Origin: Burkholderia seminalis DSM 23518
Lineage (GTDB): Bacteria > Pseudomonadota > Gammaproteobacteria > Burkholderiales > Burkholderiaceae
Direction: 5' to 3'
DNA: 64,000 nt
NCBI RefSeq assembly: GCF_902832885.1
Contig: NZ_CADFDK010000004.1
Coordinates: 529,655 to 593,654, forward strand
Shown here: in pieces, positions 36,394 through 45,095 of the stretch
Numbering within the stretch: the stretch's first letter is position 1
Layout: each line of letters starts with the position of its first letter
Position numbers and translations under genes: made by a program
Notes under the pieces: generated by a model
The model's input: only the letters and a program-made list of their open reading frames with translations
The model's database searches: none
Told to the model about the DNA's origin: nothing

Positions 36394-37145
36394 GATGCGG
36401 ATTCCATCGGGTGCGGCGCCAGTTGCATGGCTGCCGAGCGAAAGGCGTCGACGGGCGACGACGCGAGATACGCGCGCATCTTCGCGACGAACGCGGGCGT
36501 CGCGGTGGCCGGCACGCGCGCGAGCCAGTCGAGCGCTTCGTCGATGTGCCCGCGCTCGGCGAGCAGCCGCGCATAGTTGAACTGGCCGCGGAAGTCGCCG
36601 GCTTCGGCCGCGCGGCGATAGTGGTCGAACGCGGCACCGGTGTCGACCGGTACGACCCAGCCATCCTCGTAGAAGCCGCCGATCAGGTTGATCGACTTCG
36701 CATGGCCGAGCGCGGCCGCACGGCGGAACCAGTCGAGCGCGTCGGGGCGGTTCTCGTCGACGCCGTTGCCGAGCGCGAGCGCCGTCGCGTAGTTGTACAT
36801 GCCCCAGTCGAGCCCCGCCTGCGCGGCGAGCCGGTACCAGTACACGGCGACCGGCGCGCAGGCGGCCGTGCCCCAGCCGAACTCGTAGCAGCGGCCGAGC
36901 ATGTTCATCGCCATCGGATGGCCGGCTCGGGCCGCATACCGGAACCAGTCGAACGCGGCCGCCGGATCGCGCGCGACGCCGTGCCCGTCGAGCAGGTACT
37001 GCCCGTAGACGGCCTGCGCATCGACGATGCCGTGGCCGGCGGCCGCCGCGACCCACGCGGCGGCGCGCTCGGGCGGCCCGGCCAGGATGTCGGCGAACTC
37101 GCGCGGCGATACCGACGCGAGCGCCTTCAGCGACACGGCCTCCAT
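36390..37145 (-). CDS. Sel1-repeat protein of the iron-uptake operon
   Basis: 251 aa with no signal peptide. Several Sel1/TPR-like helical repeats of about 36 residues can be seen ([80 protein letters not shown]). Such repeats serve protein-protein contacts. It lies 3 nt downstream of the TonB receptor and overlaps the hydroxylase by ATGA, so the three are one operon. Its partner is unknown; a regulator of receptor assembly or of the hydroxylase is conceivable. Confidence 0.87.
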   Translation of the reverse strand: MEAVSLKALASVSPREFADILAGPPERAAAWVAAAAGHGIVDAQAVYGQYLLDGHGVARDPAAAFDWFRYAARAGHPMAMNMLGRCYEFGWGTAACAPVAVYWYRLAAQAGLDWGMYNYATALALGNGVDENRPDALDWFRRAAALGHAKSINLIGGFYEDGWVVPVDTGAAFDHYRRAAEAGDFRGQFNYARLLAERGHIDEALDWLARVPATATPAFVAKMRAYLASSPVDAFRSAAMQLAPHPMESAS

Positions 37146-37148
37146 CGA

Positions 37149-39392
37149 TCAGTAGCGCGCGTTCAGCGTGACGAACGCCGAGCGGCCCGGCGCGATCGAC
37201 GCATAGTGCGCCGGATACGCCTGATCGAAGTACGTGCGGTTGAACAGGTTGTTCACGTTCAGCTGCAGATCCAGCTTCTTGTTGATCCGGTACTGCGCCA
37301 TCGCGTCGAAGCGCCAGTACGACGGCACGGCGCGCAGGTTCGCGGGATCGCCGAACACTTCCGACATGTAGAACGCGCCGCCGCCGACCGTGAACTTCGG
37401 CGTCACGTCGTAGTTCGACCACATCGTGAGGCTGTGTTTCGGCGTGTTGGGGAAGCGGTTGCCGTTGTTCGCGCGGTCCTTGCCGTTGTCGCGCAACTCG
37501 CTCTTCATGTAGGTGTAACCGCCGAACACCTGCCACTGCTTCGTGATCTGGCCGGCGAGGCCGAGTTCGAGGCCTTGCACGCGCTTGTTGCCGACCATCG
37601 CGTACTGGTTGTTCGGCAGCGTCACGCGCGCGTTCGTCGTGTCGATCTGGAACAGTGCGGCCGTCAGCGACAGCTTGTCGTTCAGCACGTTCCACTTCGT
37701 GCCGAGCTCGATGCTGCGGTTCTTTTCCGGCGACAGCTGATCGGCGTTCGCACCGACGCCGCCGCGGCCCGGCGTGAGCGACTGCGTTTCGCTGCCTTCG
37801 CCGAGCATCATGCCGGCCGGCGTCGACGACGTCGCATACGACGCATAGATGCTGCCGTTCCGTGCGGGCTTGAACACGAGGCCGGCTTGCCAGTTGAACA
37901 GCGTGTCGTCGCGGGTGGTGGTCTTGCCGCCGTTGGCCTTGGTGTCGGTGAAGCGGGTCGAGTAGTCGTCGACACGCACGCCGGCGTTCACCTGCCAGCG
38001 CGGCGTGATCTCGATCGTGTCGAAACCGTAGATCGACTTCGTCGTGGTGCGCGCATGCGTGTAGTCGTTGTTGCGCGTGATCGAACCGGCCCACGGGTCG
38101 TTCGGGTTCGGCGACCACAGGCTCGTGCAGTTGTAGCCCGACGCGGCGCCGATGCCTTTCTGGCAGATCTTGCCGGTGTCGGTCGCGACCGTGTACGAAT
38201 CGCGCTTGCCCCATTCGCGCGACAGCTCGATGCCGGTACTGAAGCTGTGCTTGAACGGGCCCGTGCGGAATTCGCCGAACAGTTCGGTCTGGTTCGCGAG
38301 GCTGTTGATCGAGCTGTTGCGGTTGTTGTTGCGGCGCCAGACCTTGCCGTTCACCACGTTGCCCTGACTGTCGTCCGGCTGCGTCCAGATGTAGTCCTGC
38401 GTCGATTCCGTGTAGCGCGTGGTGTTGCGGATCGTCAGCGACGACGTGATGTCGTGCTCGATCCTGATCGTGCTGATGTCCGACGTGGTCTTGCGGAAGT
38501 CGCGGTCGATCAGGCCGTAGAAGTTGTGGCGGTCGACGGGCGCCGGATAGATCGTGTCGACGTTCGCGGGCTTGTTCGACGTCGTGTAGAAGTACGGGAT
38601 GCCGCCGTCGGGCATGTCGTCCGTCGACAGGTGGTAGTAGCTCGCGGTCACGCGCGTCGGCGTGCCGAGGCCGAACGCGATCGACGGCGCGACGCCCCAG
38701 CGCTCGTTGTTGACGGCATCGCGGCCGGCGACGTCGTTGTTGTGGCTCATCAGGTTCAGGCGGAACGCGGCGTGATCGGCGAACTGCCAGTTGCCGTCGG
38801 CCGTGAAGCGGCGGTAGCGGTCGGTGCCGAGGCCCGCGCTCGCGGCGGCCGTCGTGCCGAGGTGCGGGGCCTTCGTGATCAGGTTGATGCTGCCGCCTGC
38901 GCCGCCGCGGCCGCCGTAGGCGCCGTCGGAACCCTTGGTGATCTCGACGCGCTCGGTGTTGAAGATCTCGCGCGTGGTCGCGCCCGTGTCGCGCATGCCG
39001 TCGACGAACAGGCTGCCCTGCGTGTCGTAGCCGCGGATGAACGGACGGTCGCCGAGCGGGTTGCCGCCTTCGCCGGCGCCGAACGTGATGCCGGGTACGG
39101 TGCGCAGCGCTTCGGTCAGCGTCGACGCGCCGCTGCTGCGGATCAGTTCCTGCGGGATCACGGTGACGGATTTCGGCGTGTCGACGAGCGGCGCGGTGAA
39201 TTTCGCGGAAGCGGAAAAGTCGGCCTTGTAGCTGGGCTCGGTCTTGCCCTGGATCTCGATCGGCGCGAGATGGCCTTCGGTGCTGGCGGGGGCGGCGGGC
39301 GGCGTGCCGTCGGCGAATGCCGGGCTCGCGGCGAGCACGCCGCAGAGGGTGGTGAATGTACCGAGCTTCAGCTCGTCGGGACGGGACTTCAT
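37149..39392 (-). CDS. TonB-dependent catecholate siderophore receptor (PiuA/Fiu type)
   Basis: 747 aa from the ATG at 39392; a start at 39449 would add 19 residues that are not signal-like. The signal peptide ends about residue 28 (SPAFA-DG). The plug domain has [12 protein letters not shown] and [20 protein letters not shown], with the TonB box region before it. The barrel ends in [17 protein letters not shown] and the C-terminal aromatic NARY. It imports ferric catecholates, and probably siderophore-drug conjugates as PiuA does, with TonB-ExbBD energy. A candidate Fur box lies 112 nt upstream. Confidence 0.93.
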   Translation of the reverse strand: MKSRPDELKLGTFTTLCGVLAASPAFADGTPPAAPASTEGHLAPIEIQGKTEPSYKADFSASAKFTAPLVDTPKSVTVIPQELIRSSGASTLTEALRTVPGITFGAGEGGNPLGDRPFIRGYDTQGSLFVDGMRDTGATTREIFNTERVEITKGSDGAYGGRGGAGGSINLITKAPHLGTTAAASAGLGTDRYRRFTADGNWQFADHAAFRLNLMSHNNDVAGRDAVNNERWGVAPSIAFGLGTPTRVTASYYHLSTDDMPDGGIPYFYTTSNKPANVDTIYPAPVDRHNFYGLIDRDFRKTTSDISTIRIEHDITSSLTIRNTTRYTESTQDYIWTQPDDSQGNVVNGKVWRRNNNRNSSINSLANQTELFGEFRTGPFKHSFSTGIELSREWGKRDSYTVATDTGKICQKGIGAASGYNCTSLWSPNPNDPWAGSITRNNDYTHARTTTKSIYGFDTIEITPRWQVNAGVRVDDYSTRFTDTKANGGKTTTRDDTLFNWQAGLVFKPARNGSIYASYATSSTPAGMMLGEGSETQSLTPGRGGVGANADQLSPEKNRSIELGTKWNVLNDKLSLTAALFQIDTTNARVTLPNNQYAMVGNKRVQGLELGLAGQITKQWQVFGGYTYMKSELRDNGKDRANNGNRFPNTPKHSLTMWSNYDVTPKFTVGGGAFYMSEVFGDPANLRAVPSYWRFDAMAQYRINKKLDLQLNVNNLFNRTYFDQAYPAHYASIAPGRSAFVTLNARY

Positions 39393-39503
39393 GATGCGCT
39401 TCGACCTCGCGAGGTGGCCCCGGAGACGGTGTGGTGCAGGAATGTGCATGCCGCCGGGAATTATTACGATTTGTTTTCAGGCGGCATTCTATGTAATTTC
39501 ATG

Positions 39504-39522
39504 TTGAATGAGAAGCATTCTT
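39504..39522. promoter_or_regulatory. Candidate Fur box upstream of the siderophore receptor
   Basis: TTGAATGAGAAGCATTCTT shares about 12 of 19 positions with the Fur consensus (GATAATGATwATCATTATC) and has the inverted core GAATG-AGAAG-CATTC (39506-39520). It lies 112 nt before the receptor ATG, in a short AT-rich stretch. Confidence 0.6.
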
Positions 39523-39713
39523 GTTTGTATTTGTGACGGAATCGTTAACGAATGTGTCGGAGGGCTGCGGGCCGGCGATGCGCGGAGAGATGGCCGATCG
39601 GGCCGAGTATGGCGCGGGTATCGGGCGGGCTAGAGTGGTTGCGACTCGACTCGGTCCGTGTGACTGCAAGATGATAAATGACTGCATTGAAAGCAATCTT
39701 GGTGGAACGCGTC

Positions 39714-39953
39714 ATGCCAGTGCTCACCGTTCGAAATTTGCCCGACGAAGTGCATCGCGCACTTCGGATTCGTGCTGCCCGGCATGGTCGCAGTACCGAA
39801 GCCGAGGTGCGCGACATCCTCGAACAAGCCGTTCTGCCCGAGGGGCGGCTCAAGCTGGGAACATTGCTGGCGGAATTCGGGCCGGAGGCAGGCGATGGCG
39901 ATTTCGGCATCCAGCGCGACAAGGCGCCAGCCGCTCCGATGAGCTTCGAATGA
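39714..39953 (+). CDS. FitA-like ribbon-helix-helix antitoxin
   Basis: 79 aa from the ATG at 39714. The N-terminus VLTVRNLPDEVHRALRIRAA and STEAEVRDILEQAV is the FitA/VapB ribbon-helix-helix motif, which binds operator DNA as a dimer. The C-terminal tail (LGTLLAEFG) would wrap around the toxin. The stop overlaps the toxin start as ATGA. A short dyad, ATTG-AAAG-CAAT (39686-39697), lies just upstream and could be the operator. Confidence 0.88.
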   Translation: MPVLTVRNLPDEVHRALRIRAARHGRSTEAEVRDILEQAVLPEGRLKLGTLLAEFGPEAGDGDFGIQRDKAPAAPMSFE

Positions 39954-40369
39954 TCCTGGTCGACACGAACGTCATTTCGGAGCCGTTGCGGCGCGAGCCG
40001 AGCGCGGCAGTCGTCGAGTGGCTCGATGCGCAGCACGTCGAGACGCTGTTCCTGTCGGCGGTCAGTCTTGCGGAATTGCGGTTCGGCGTCGCCGCGTTGC
40101 CGGAGGGGCGCAGGCGGGACTGGCTGCATCAAGGCATCGAGCAGCGCGTCGTCCCGCTGTTTCGAGGTCGGATCCTGCCGTTCGACGATGCGGCGAGCAA
40201 AGCGTATGCGAGCCTTTGCGCGCGGGCTCGTGCCGCAGGCAACGCGGTCGCCGTCGCCGACGGTTACATTGCCGCCACGGCCGAGGCGAACGGGCTGATC
40301 GTGGCCGCGCGCGACGTCGCGCCGTTCAAGGCGCTCGGGCTTCGCGTCATCGACCCTTGGGCGCGATAG
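39950..40369 (+). CDS. FitB-like PIN-domain toxin
   Basis: 139 aa. Acidic PIN residues: Asp in LVDTNVISE, Glu in LAELRFGVAALP, and the Asp in VADGYIAATA, as in FitB of Neisseria. It is expected to be a Mg-dependent ribonuclease held inactive by the upstream FitA-like protein, through which the pair binds its own promoter. It ends about 35 nt before the terminator of the convergent aspartate carbamoyltransferase gene. Confidence 0.88.
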   Translation: MILVDTNVISEPLRREPSAAVVEWLDAQHVETLFLSAVSLAELRFGVAALPEGRRRDWLHQGIEQRVVPLFRGRILPFDDAASKAYASLCARARAAGNAVAVADGYIAATAEANGLIVAARDVAPFKALGLRVIDPWAR

Positions 40370-40403
40370 TTCGCGATTTTCTGCCTCTTTCCTTGCGCCG
40401 AAA

Positions 40404-40433
40404 TTGAAAACGCGCCGTGCAAGACGGCGCGTT
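40404..40433 (-). terminator. Rho-independent terminator of the aspartate carbamoyltransferase gene
   Basis: The perfect arms AACGCGCCGT (40409-40418) and ACGGCGCGTT (40424-40433), with a 5-nt loop, are followed on the minus strand by a TTTT run. It lies about 70 nt beyond the stop at 40501. Confidence 0.75.
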
Positions 40434-40500
40434 CCGCGTCAGGCCAATCCGGTGCGCTCCCGCAGCGATGGCGGGTGGGCGCTAAATGTCCGGTGCGATG

Positions 40501-41796
40501 TCAGTCCACCCCGTGAAACACCGCGTCTTCCGGCCCGAGGTAGGCAGGCGGGCGCCACGTCGCGTCGCGCATCGAATGCTGAACGAGATTCTCGACGCCG
40601 AGCAGCACCGCGAAGATCGCCATCCGCACCGGAATGCCGTTGTCGGTCTGCCGGAAGATGGCTAGACGCGGGTCGCGGTTCAGGTCGACCGACAGGTCGT
40701 TCGCGCCGGGCCGGCTGTCGCGCGGCAGCGGGTGCATGATCAGTGTGTCCGGCTTGCACGCCGAATCGACGAGCGCCTGGTTGATCTGGAAATCCGGTGT
40801 GTAGCCTTCGAACGATTCGTCGGTGAAGCGCTCCTTCTGGATCCGCGTCGCGTACACGACGTCCGCACCGCGCAATCCGGCCGCGAGGTCGGTCGTCTGC
40901 TCGATCACATGGCCGTTCGTCGCGATCTGGTCGACGATGTACGCCGGCATCTCGAGCGTCGGCGGCGACACGAGCGTGAACTTCAGCCCGCGGTACAACG
41001 CGAGCAGCTTGACGAGCGAGTGCACGGTACGGCCGTACTTCAGGTCGCCGACCAACGCGATGTGCGCGCCGTCGACGATCTTGCCGAGCCGCGAGAACTC
41101 GCGCTGGATCGTATAGAGATCGAGCAGCGCCTGGCTCGGATGTTCGCCGGGGCCGTCGCCGCCGTTGATCACGGGCAGGTTGGTGGCGCGCGCGAACTCG
41201 GCCACCGAGCCTTTCTCCGGATGGCGGATCACGAGCGCGTCGACGTAGCCGGCCATCACGCGGCTCGTGTCGTAGATCGATTCGCCCTTGGCCATCGACG
41301 AGAACGTGAAGCCCGTCGTGTCGCATACCGAGCCGCCGAGCCGGCAGAAGGCCGCGCCGAACGATACGCGGGTGCGCGTGCTGGCCTCGAAGAACAGGTT
41401 GCCGAGCACCGCGCCTTCCAGCACGCGCGAGATCTTGTGGCGGCGCGCGATCGGTTGCATCACGTCGGCCACGCGGAACAGCGCCTCGACCGAGTCCCGC
41501 GAGAACTGGTCGACCGAGATCAGCTGCGGCTTGCCTTCGAACAGGAACTGCTTCGAGAGTCCTTGCTTGTCTACGCTTTGCGTATAGTCCCCGCCATCCG
41601 GTGCCGAGCGCTCGACGATTTCCGACACGAAGCGCTCGACGATCTCGGGCATCCCGCGCGATTCCTGCGAGTCGTCGGGCAGCAGCCACGTATCGAGCGC
41701 GCGCCGGCTGACGCCGATACGATTGGCGAACGCTTCGCGGGTCATGTTGAGGCGGCGCATCGCGTCGCGGAGGAAGGCTTGCTGGGGAACGGTCAT
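40501..41796 (-). CDS. pyrB: Aspartate carbamoyltransferase with fused N-terminal helix-turn-helix domain
   Basis: 431 aa against about 310 for a normal catalytic subunit. Residues about 7-40 look like an XRE-type HTH (LNMTREAFANRIGVSRRALD). The rest is an aspartate carbamoyltransferase: carbamoyl-phosphate loop ASTRTRVSF (138-146), then GGDGPGEHPSQALLDLYTI, TRIQKERF and HPLPRD. It condenses carbamoyl phosphate with aspartate in pyrimidine synthesis. RBS AGGAG lies before the ATG at 41796. A 19-bp dyad just upstream, and a related one within the gene, suggest that the protein may control its own synthesis. No pyrI is adjacent. Confidence 0.88.
   Translation of the reverse strand: MTVPQQAFLRDAMRRLNMTREAFANRIGVSRRALDTWLLPDDSQESRGMPEIVERFVSEIVERSAPDGGDYTQSVDKQGLSKQFLFEGKPQLISVDQFSRDSVEALFRVADVMQPIARRHKISRVLEGAVLGNLFFEASTRTRVSFGAAFCRLGGSVCDTTGFTFSSMAKGESIYDTSRVMAGYVDALVIRHPEKGSVAEFARATNLPVINGGDGPGEHPSQALLDLYTIQREFSRLGKIVDGAHIALVGDLKYGRTVHSLVKLLALYRGLKFTLVSPPTLEMPAYIVDQIATNGHVIEQTTDLAAGLRGADVVYATRIQKERFTDESFEGYTPDFQINQALVDSACKPDTLIMHPLPRDSRPGANDLSVDLNRDPRLAIFRQTDNGIPVRMAIFAVLLGVENLVQHSMRDATWRPPAYLGPEDAVFHGVD
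41572..41584. promoter_or_regulatory. Second TACGC-N3-GCGTA dyad, inside the aspartate carbamoyltransferase gene
   Basis: TACGC (41572-41576) and GCGTA (41580-41584) lie within codons 71-75, in the linker between the HTH and the catalytic domain. The half-sites are the same as in the promoter dyad at 41816-41834, about 247 bp away, which would allow looping. Chance cannot be excluded for a 10-base match. Confidence 0.35.
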
Positions 41797-41815
41797 CGGC
41801 GGCTCCTGACGGAAA

Positions 41816-41834
41816 ATATACGCGATGCGTATAT
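41816..41834. promoter_or_regulatory. 19-bp dyad in the promoter of the HTH-carbamoyltransferase gene
   Basis: ATATACGC (41816-41823) and GCGTATAT (41827-41834) flank GAT and start 20 nt upstream of the ATG. The AT-rich outer parts could overlap a -10 element. It is the most probable operator for an HTH protein in this area, possibly for the fused HTH domain itself. Confidence 0.6.
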
Positions 41835-42028
41835 TAGTTCGTGACGCAATGAAGTCAAGGAAAATCTGCGCGACCGGCTGTGTGGCGCGGGTAACACGCG
41901 GCGGGTTGGTGCTGGCGCGCCGCTTCCGTCTCCGTATAATCAGGTCAGGCCCCGTGTCCGGCACCTGTCGTGCGCCGGGCCACACACGATTCGCCCGGTC
42001 GGGCTTGTTGATTCGAAGGAGAATGAGA

Positions 42029-42163
42029 ATGACGCGTACGATTGCTGCAATGCTGCTGGTGGTGACCGCCGCGCTCGCCGGATGCAATACGGTCGCCGGC
42101 GTGGGCCAGGACATTTCGAAGGGTGGTCAGGCGATCAGCGATACGGCCGAAAAGGCCAAGTAA
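42029..42163 (+). CDS. Entericidin-family small lipoprotein
   Basis: 44 aa from the ATG at 42029 behind GAAGGAGAA. The signal peptide ends with the lipobox LAGC, followed by NTVAGVGQDISKGGQAISDTAEKAK, typical of entericidin A/B (EcnAB). These are small cell-envelope lipoproteins that act in stress-linked lysis or envelope stability. A strong terminator follows 24 nt after the stop. Confidence 0.9.
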   Translation: MTRTIAAMLLVVTAALAGCNTVAGVGQDISKGGQAISDTAEKAK

Positions 42164-42186
42164 GGCGACCGGTTCCGGAATGCAGA

Positions 42187-42233
42187 AGGCGCCGGGCCGT
42201 CCCGCGATTGCGGGGCGGCCCGGCGCCTTTTTT
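42187..42233 (+). terminator. Strong terminator after the entericidin gene
   Basis: AGGCGCCGGGCC (42187-42198) pairs perfectly with GGCCCGGCGCCT (42217-42228), with a further internal stem in the loop and a run of six T at the end. It may also serve the minus-strand gene that ends at 42261. Confidence 0.9.
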
Positions 42234-42260
42234 GTGTCTGGCGTCGGCGCGGGTGCGGCG

Positions 42261-42809
42261 TCAGGCGTGTTCGACGAACGCGTAGCGGCCTTCGACCTTG
42301 CGCGGCGTGAACCAGCCGTAGTCGGGGAACATCCGGTTGCGCACGTACCACACGTAGCCCACCAGCAGAGCCGTGATCAAGAGGCTGGGCAGCGCGGTCG
42401 ACGGGTCGCGTCCGAGCTCGGCGATGGTCTTCGGCAACTGCAGCAGCGACAGCAGGATGAACGCGTGATAGGCGCCGACGCGATTCGTCGCAAAACCCCA
42501 GATGAACAGCAGCGACAGCGGCACGGTCAACGCGAGGAACACGAGCACGAGGACATTGCCGGCGCCGCTTGCGAAGAAGTAATACGCGAGCATGAGGCTG
42601 ATCGCCAGCTGGGCGATACCGAGCGCGACCAGGATCCGGATGTGCACCTTGTTCTTGCGGCAGCGCTCGGGGTCGGGGCGCGACGCGATCAGGTGCGCGA
42701 GCACGCGATCCTTGAGCCCCTGTCCTGACAGTTCGGCCAGTGCGTCGGCCTTCCTCGTTCCCGCGGAGAGCAGCACCGCGATTCTTGTTTTGGCTTCCTT
42801 CCTGTTCAT
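42261..42809 (-). CDS. Four-helix inner-membrane protein, unknown
   Basis: 182 aa from the ATG at 42809. The cytoplasmic N-terminal about 50 residues (AKTRIAVLLSAGTRKADALAE) contain a small helical motif. Four membrane segments follow (about 58-80, 83-105, 110-130, 137-158). A C-terminal hydrophilic tail ends RKVEGRYAFVEHA. I recognise no functional motif and no obvious operon partner. Its stop lies 27 nt from the convergent terminator. Confidence 0.75.
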   Translation of the reverse strand: MNRKEAKTRIAVLLSAGTRKADALAELSGQGLKDRVLAHLIASRPDPERCRKNKVHIRILVALGIAQLAISLMLAYYFFASGAGNVLVLVFLALTVPLSLLFIWGFATNRVGAYHAFILLSLLQLPKTIAELGRDPSTALPSLLITALLVGYVWYVRNRMFPDYGWFTPRKVEGRYAFVEHA

Positions 42810-42996
42810 TGCTGGGCGGATTGTCGTTCGGTGGTTGTCAAAGGTTCCGGCCAAGCGAATATTGCATCTTGCGAGGTGGCGCGCAATCGATTTGCGGCCC
42901 GCGGACACATTCCTACAGTTGCCGGAGCGTGCGGGCGATGGGCCATATGACGACGGGAAGCGGCCGCCGTTGCCGTCATCCCGCGATGGGCGCGGG

Positions 42997-43950
42997 TCAG
43001 TCGGCGGCGGCTTGCGCGGTGGTGGGCGCGGGGCTCGCGGGCTTCGCATCGCGTGTGTCTGCGCGGCGCTCGCGCCGCCGAGTCGCACCGACGAGCATGC
43101 CCGCGACGACGAGCGCGATGCCGGCGACTCGCGTGCCGGTCAGCGTTTCACCGAACAGCGCGACCGCGAACAGCACGGCCGAGACCGGCGCGACCGCCGT
43201 GAAGAGCGCGGCCTCGGTGCCGCTGGTGCGGGCCGAGCCGGCGTACCAGCACAGGTAGCCGAGCACGGTCGGTACCAGCGCGTAGTAGGCGATCGCCGAT
43301 ACCGCGCCGACGGTCCAGCCATGCGCGGCCGCGCGCCATTCGAATGCCGCCGGCACGAGCGCGAGCACGAAGCCGAGGCCCGACATCGCGGTGGACAGCG
43401 CGAGCGGCGTCAGCGGCGCGGCCAGCCGCCGGTTGAGCAGGATGAAGACGGCTTCGCACGCGACGGCGGCCAGCACCAGCGCGTCGCCGGCAAGCGTCTG
43501 GAACGACGGCATCGCGTGGCCCGGTGCGAACGTGACGAACAGCACGCCGGCCGTGGCGAGCGCGGCGGCCGCCCAGTCGCGCGGCGTCTGCCGCTCGCGC
43601 AGCACGACGGCCGCGATCAGCGTGGACATGGCCGGCAGCGTGCCGAGCATCACGCCCGCGTCGAGCGGCGACGACAACTGCGTGCCGCTGATCAGCAGCA
43701 CCGTATAGCCGACGCCGCCCGCCGCGGCCTGAATGACGAGCAGGACGGCGTCGCGCGCGGAAAGGCGCGGCCAGCGCATGCGCTGCGCGCGCATCAGCGC
43801 GAACAGCAGCGGCGTCGCGATCAGGAAACGCAGTGCCGTGGCCGCGAACGGCGGCAGGCCGCCGGCCGCGAGACGGCTCGCGATGACGGTGCTGCCGACG
43901 CCCGCCATCGCGGCGGCGAGATAGAGATAGCCGATCAGTCGTGTTTTCAT
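42997..43950 (-). CDS. EamA/DMT-family exporter
   Basis: 317 aa from the ATG at 43950 (MKTRLIGYLYLAAAM). About ten membrane helices in two homologous EamA halves (IGYLYLAAAMAGVGSTVIAS; LAGDALVLAAVACEAVFILL), with a charged, disordered C-terminus. DMT transporters export small metabolites such as amino acids or nucleosides with protons. An AraC regulator on the same strand lies 180 nt upstream and may control it. The substrate is not known. Confidence 0.88.
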   Translation of the reverse strand: MKTRLIGYLYLAAAMAGVGSTVIASRLAAGGLPPFAATALRFLIATPLLFALMRAQRMRWPRLSARDAVLLVIQAAAGGVGYTVLLISGTQLSSPLDAGVMLGTLPAMSTLIAAVVLRERQTPRDWAAAALATAGVLFVTFAPGHAMPSFQTLAGDALVLAAVACEAVFILLNRRLAAPLTPLALSTAMSGLGFVLALVPAAFEWRAAAHGWTVGAVSAIAYYALVPTVLGYLCWYAGSARTSGTEAALFTAVAPVSAVLFAVALFGETLTGTRVAGIALVVAGMLVGATRRRERRADTRDAKPASPAPTTAQAAAD

Positions 43951-44130
43951 GCGCCGCATCGTCGCGTGCGGCGGCCACGTGCGTCTTGAATGAAATTGCA
44001 GCGACGGAGGCCTGATTGCGGTGTGCTGCTTGCGTGCGCCGGCGATCCGCGGACCACCGGTGACCGTCGTGCGGGCGACTGCCTTCAAATGCGGTGCGAC
44101 TGGGCCCGGCGCATCAAGAGGGCGCTCGCG

Positions 44131-44925
44131 TCAAACCGCCTGCGCGAACCGCCCGGGCGTGATTCCGAACTGGCGCGCGAATGCGCGCGTCAGGTGGCTC
44201 TGGTCGGCAAAACCGGCTTCGGCCGCGGCATCGGCGATCGGCATTCCGCTGGCGAGCAGCGCGCGCGCCAGCCGGGCGCGCGACTGGATCAGGTAGGCAT
44301 GCGGGGTGATGCCGAGCTCGCGCGCAAAGCCGCGCAGCAGCTGGAAGCGGCTCACCCCGCTCAGGCCGGCCAGTTCGGCGAGCGAAACGGGCGCGGCCGG
44401 CGCCGCGTCGAGCCGCTCACGGGCCACGCGGACCGCCGGTGCGACGCCGGCCGCCGGCAGCGTGCGGTTCGCATGCCGGGCGAGCAGCCCGGCGACGAGC
44501 ATCACGAGCGCCTCGTCGCGGGCGATCGACTCGGATGCGCCGGCGACGATGCGAGCATGCAGCCGGCCGACGGCGGCCGCGAGCCGCGCGTCGCGCACGG
44601 CCGGATGCGCCAGCTCGACGCCGCCAAGGCCTTCTTCCGCCGCGACGCCCGCCACCAGCGCGGGTGCGAGGTACAGCATCCGCCAGCGCCGGCCCGTGCC
44701 GGCATCGATCGGCGATCCGTCGTGCATTTCGCCCGGGTTGACCATGATCGCATCGCCGGCCAGCGCGTCGACCTGCCCGCGGCCGCTCCACGACCGGTGC
44801 GCGCCGCTGACGATCACGCCGACTCCGAATTCGTCGTGCGCGTGACGCGGAAACGCGCGGTCGGATTCGAGGCTGATCGCCTCGATGCCTTCGCCGGTGC
44901 GTCGGTAGTGGGTGACACGGTGCAT
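44131..44925 (-). CDS. AraC-family regulator with cupin sensor
   Basis: 264 aa. The cupin domain (about 5-90; FPRHAHDEFGVGVIVSGAHR; VNPGEMHDGSP) is followed by two AraC HTH motifs (LAELAGLSGVSRFQLLRGFA; IADAAAEAGFADQSHLTRAF). This AraC subgroup is often found with amino acid exporters, fitting the EamA gene immediately downstream. It is divergent from the MoaF-like gene, with 170 bp between them, so that operon is a second possible target. Confidence 0.9.
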   Translation of the reverse strand: MHRVTHYRRTGEGIEAISLESDRAFPRHAHDEFGVGVIVSGAHRSWSGRGQVDALAGDAIMVNPGEMHDGSPIDAGTGRRWRMLYLAPALVAGVAAEEGLGGVELAHPAVRDARLAAAVGRLHARIVAGASESIARDEALVMLVAGLLARHANRTLPAAGVAPAVRVARERLDAAPAAPVSLAELAGLSGVSRFQLLRGFARELGITPHAYLIQSRARLARALLASGMPIADAAAEAGFADQSHLTRAFARQFGITPGRFAQAV

Positions 44926-45095
44926 GTGCGCTCCTCGCGCCGGTCGCGGCGCGGATCACGTGCACTTTAGCGCGTTCCGGCGCCGCGCGCCCTTCATCCT
45001 TTTGGCGGATACCGCGCGGCATGCGCAGCCCGCACCATGTGCATATCGGCAGCGTACACGGCCCGTCGGGCCTGAAGCTGCGCGGGAGACGGCAG

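Noticed and set aside
36411-39536. A 1,041-codon open frame on the plus strand
   Set aside because: Antisense to the Sel1 and TonB receptor genes; low-complexity Arg/Val/Asp composition without any domain.
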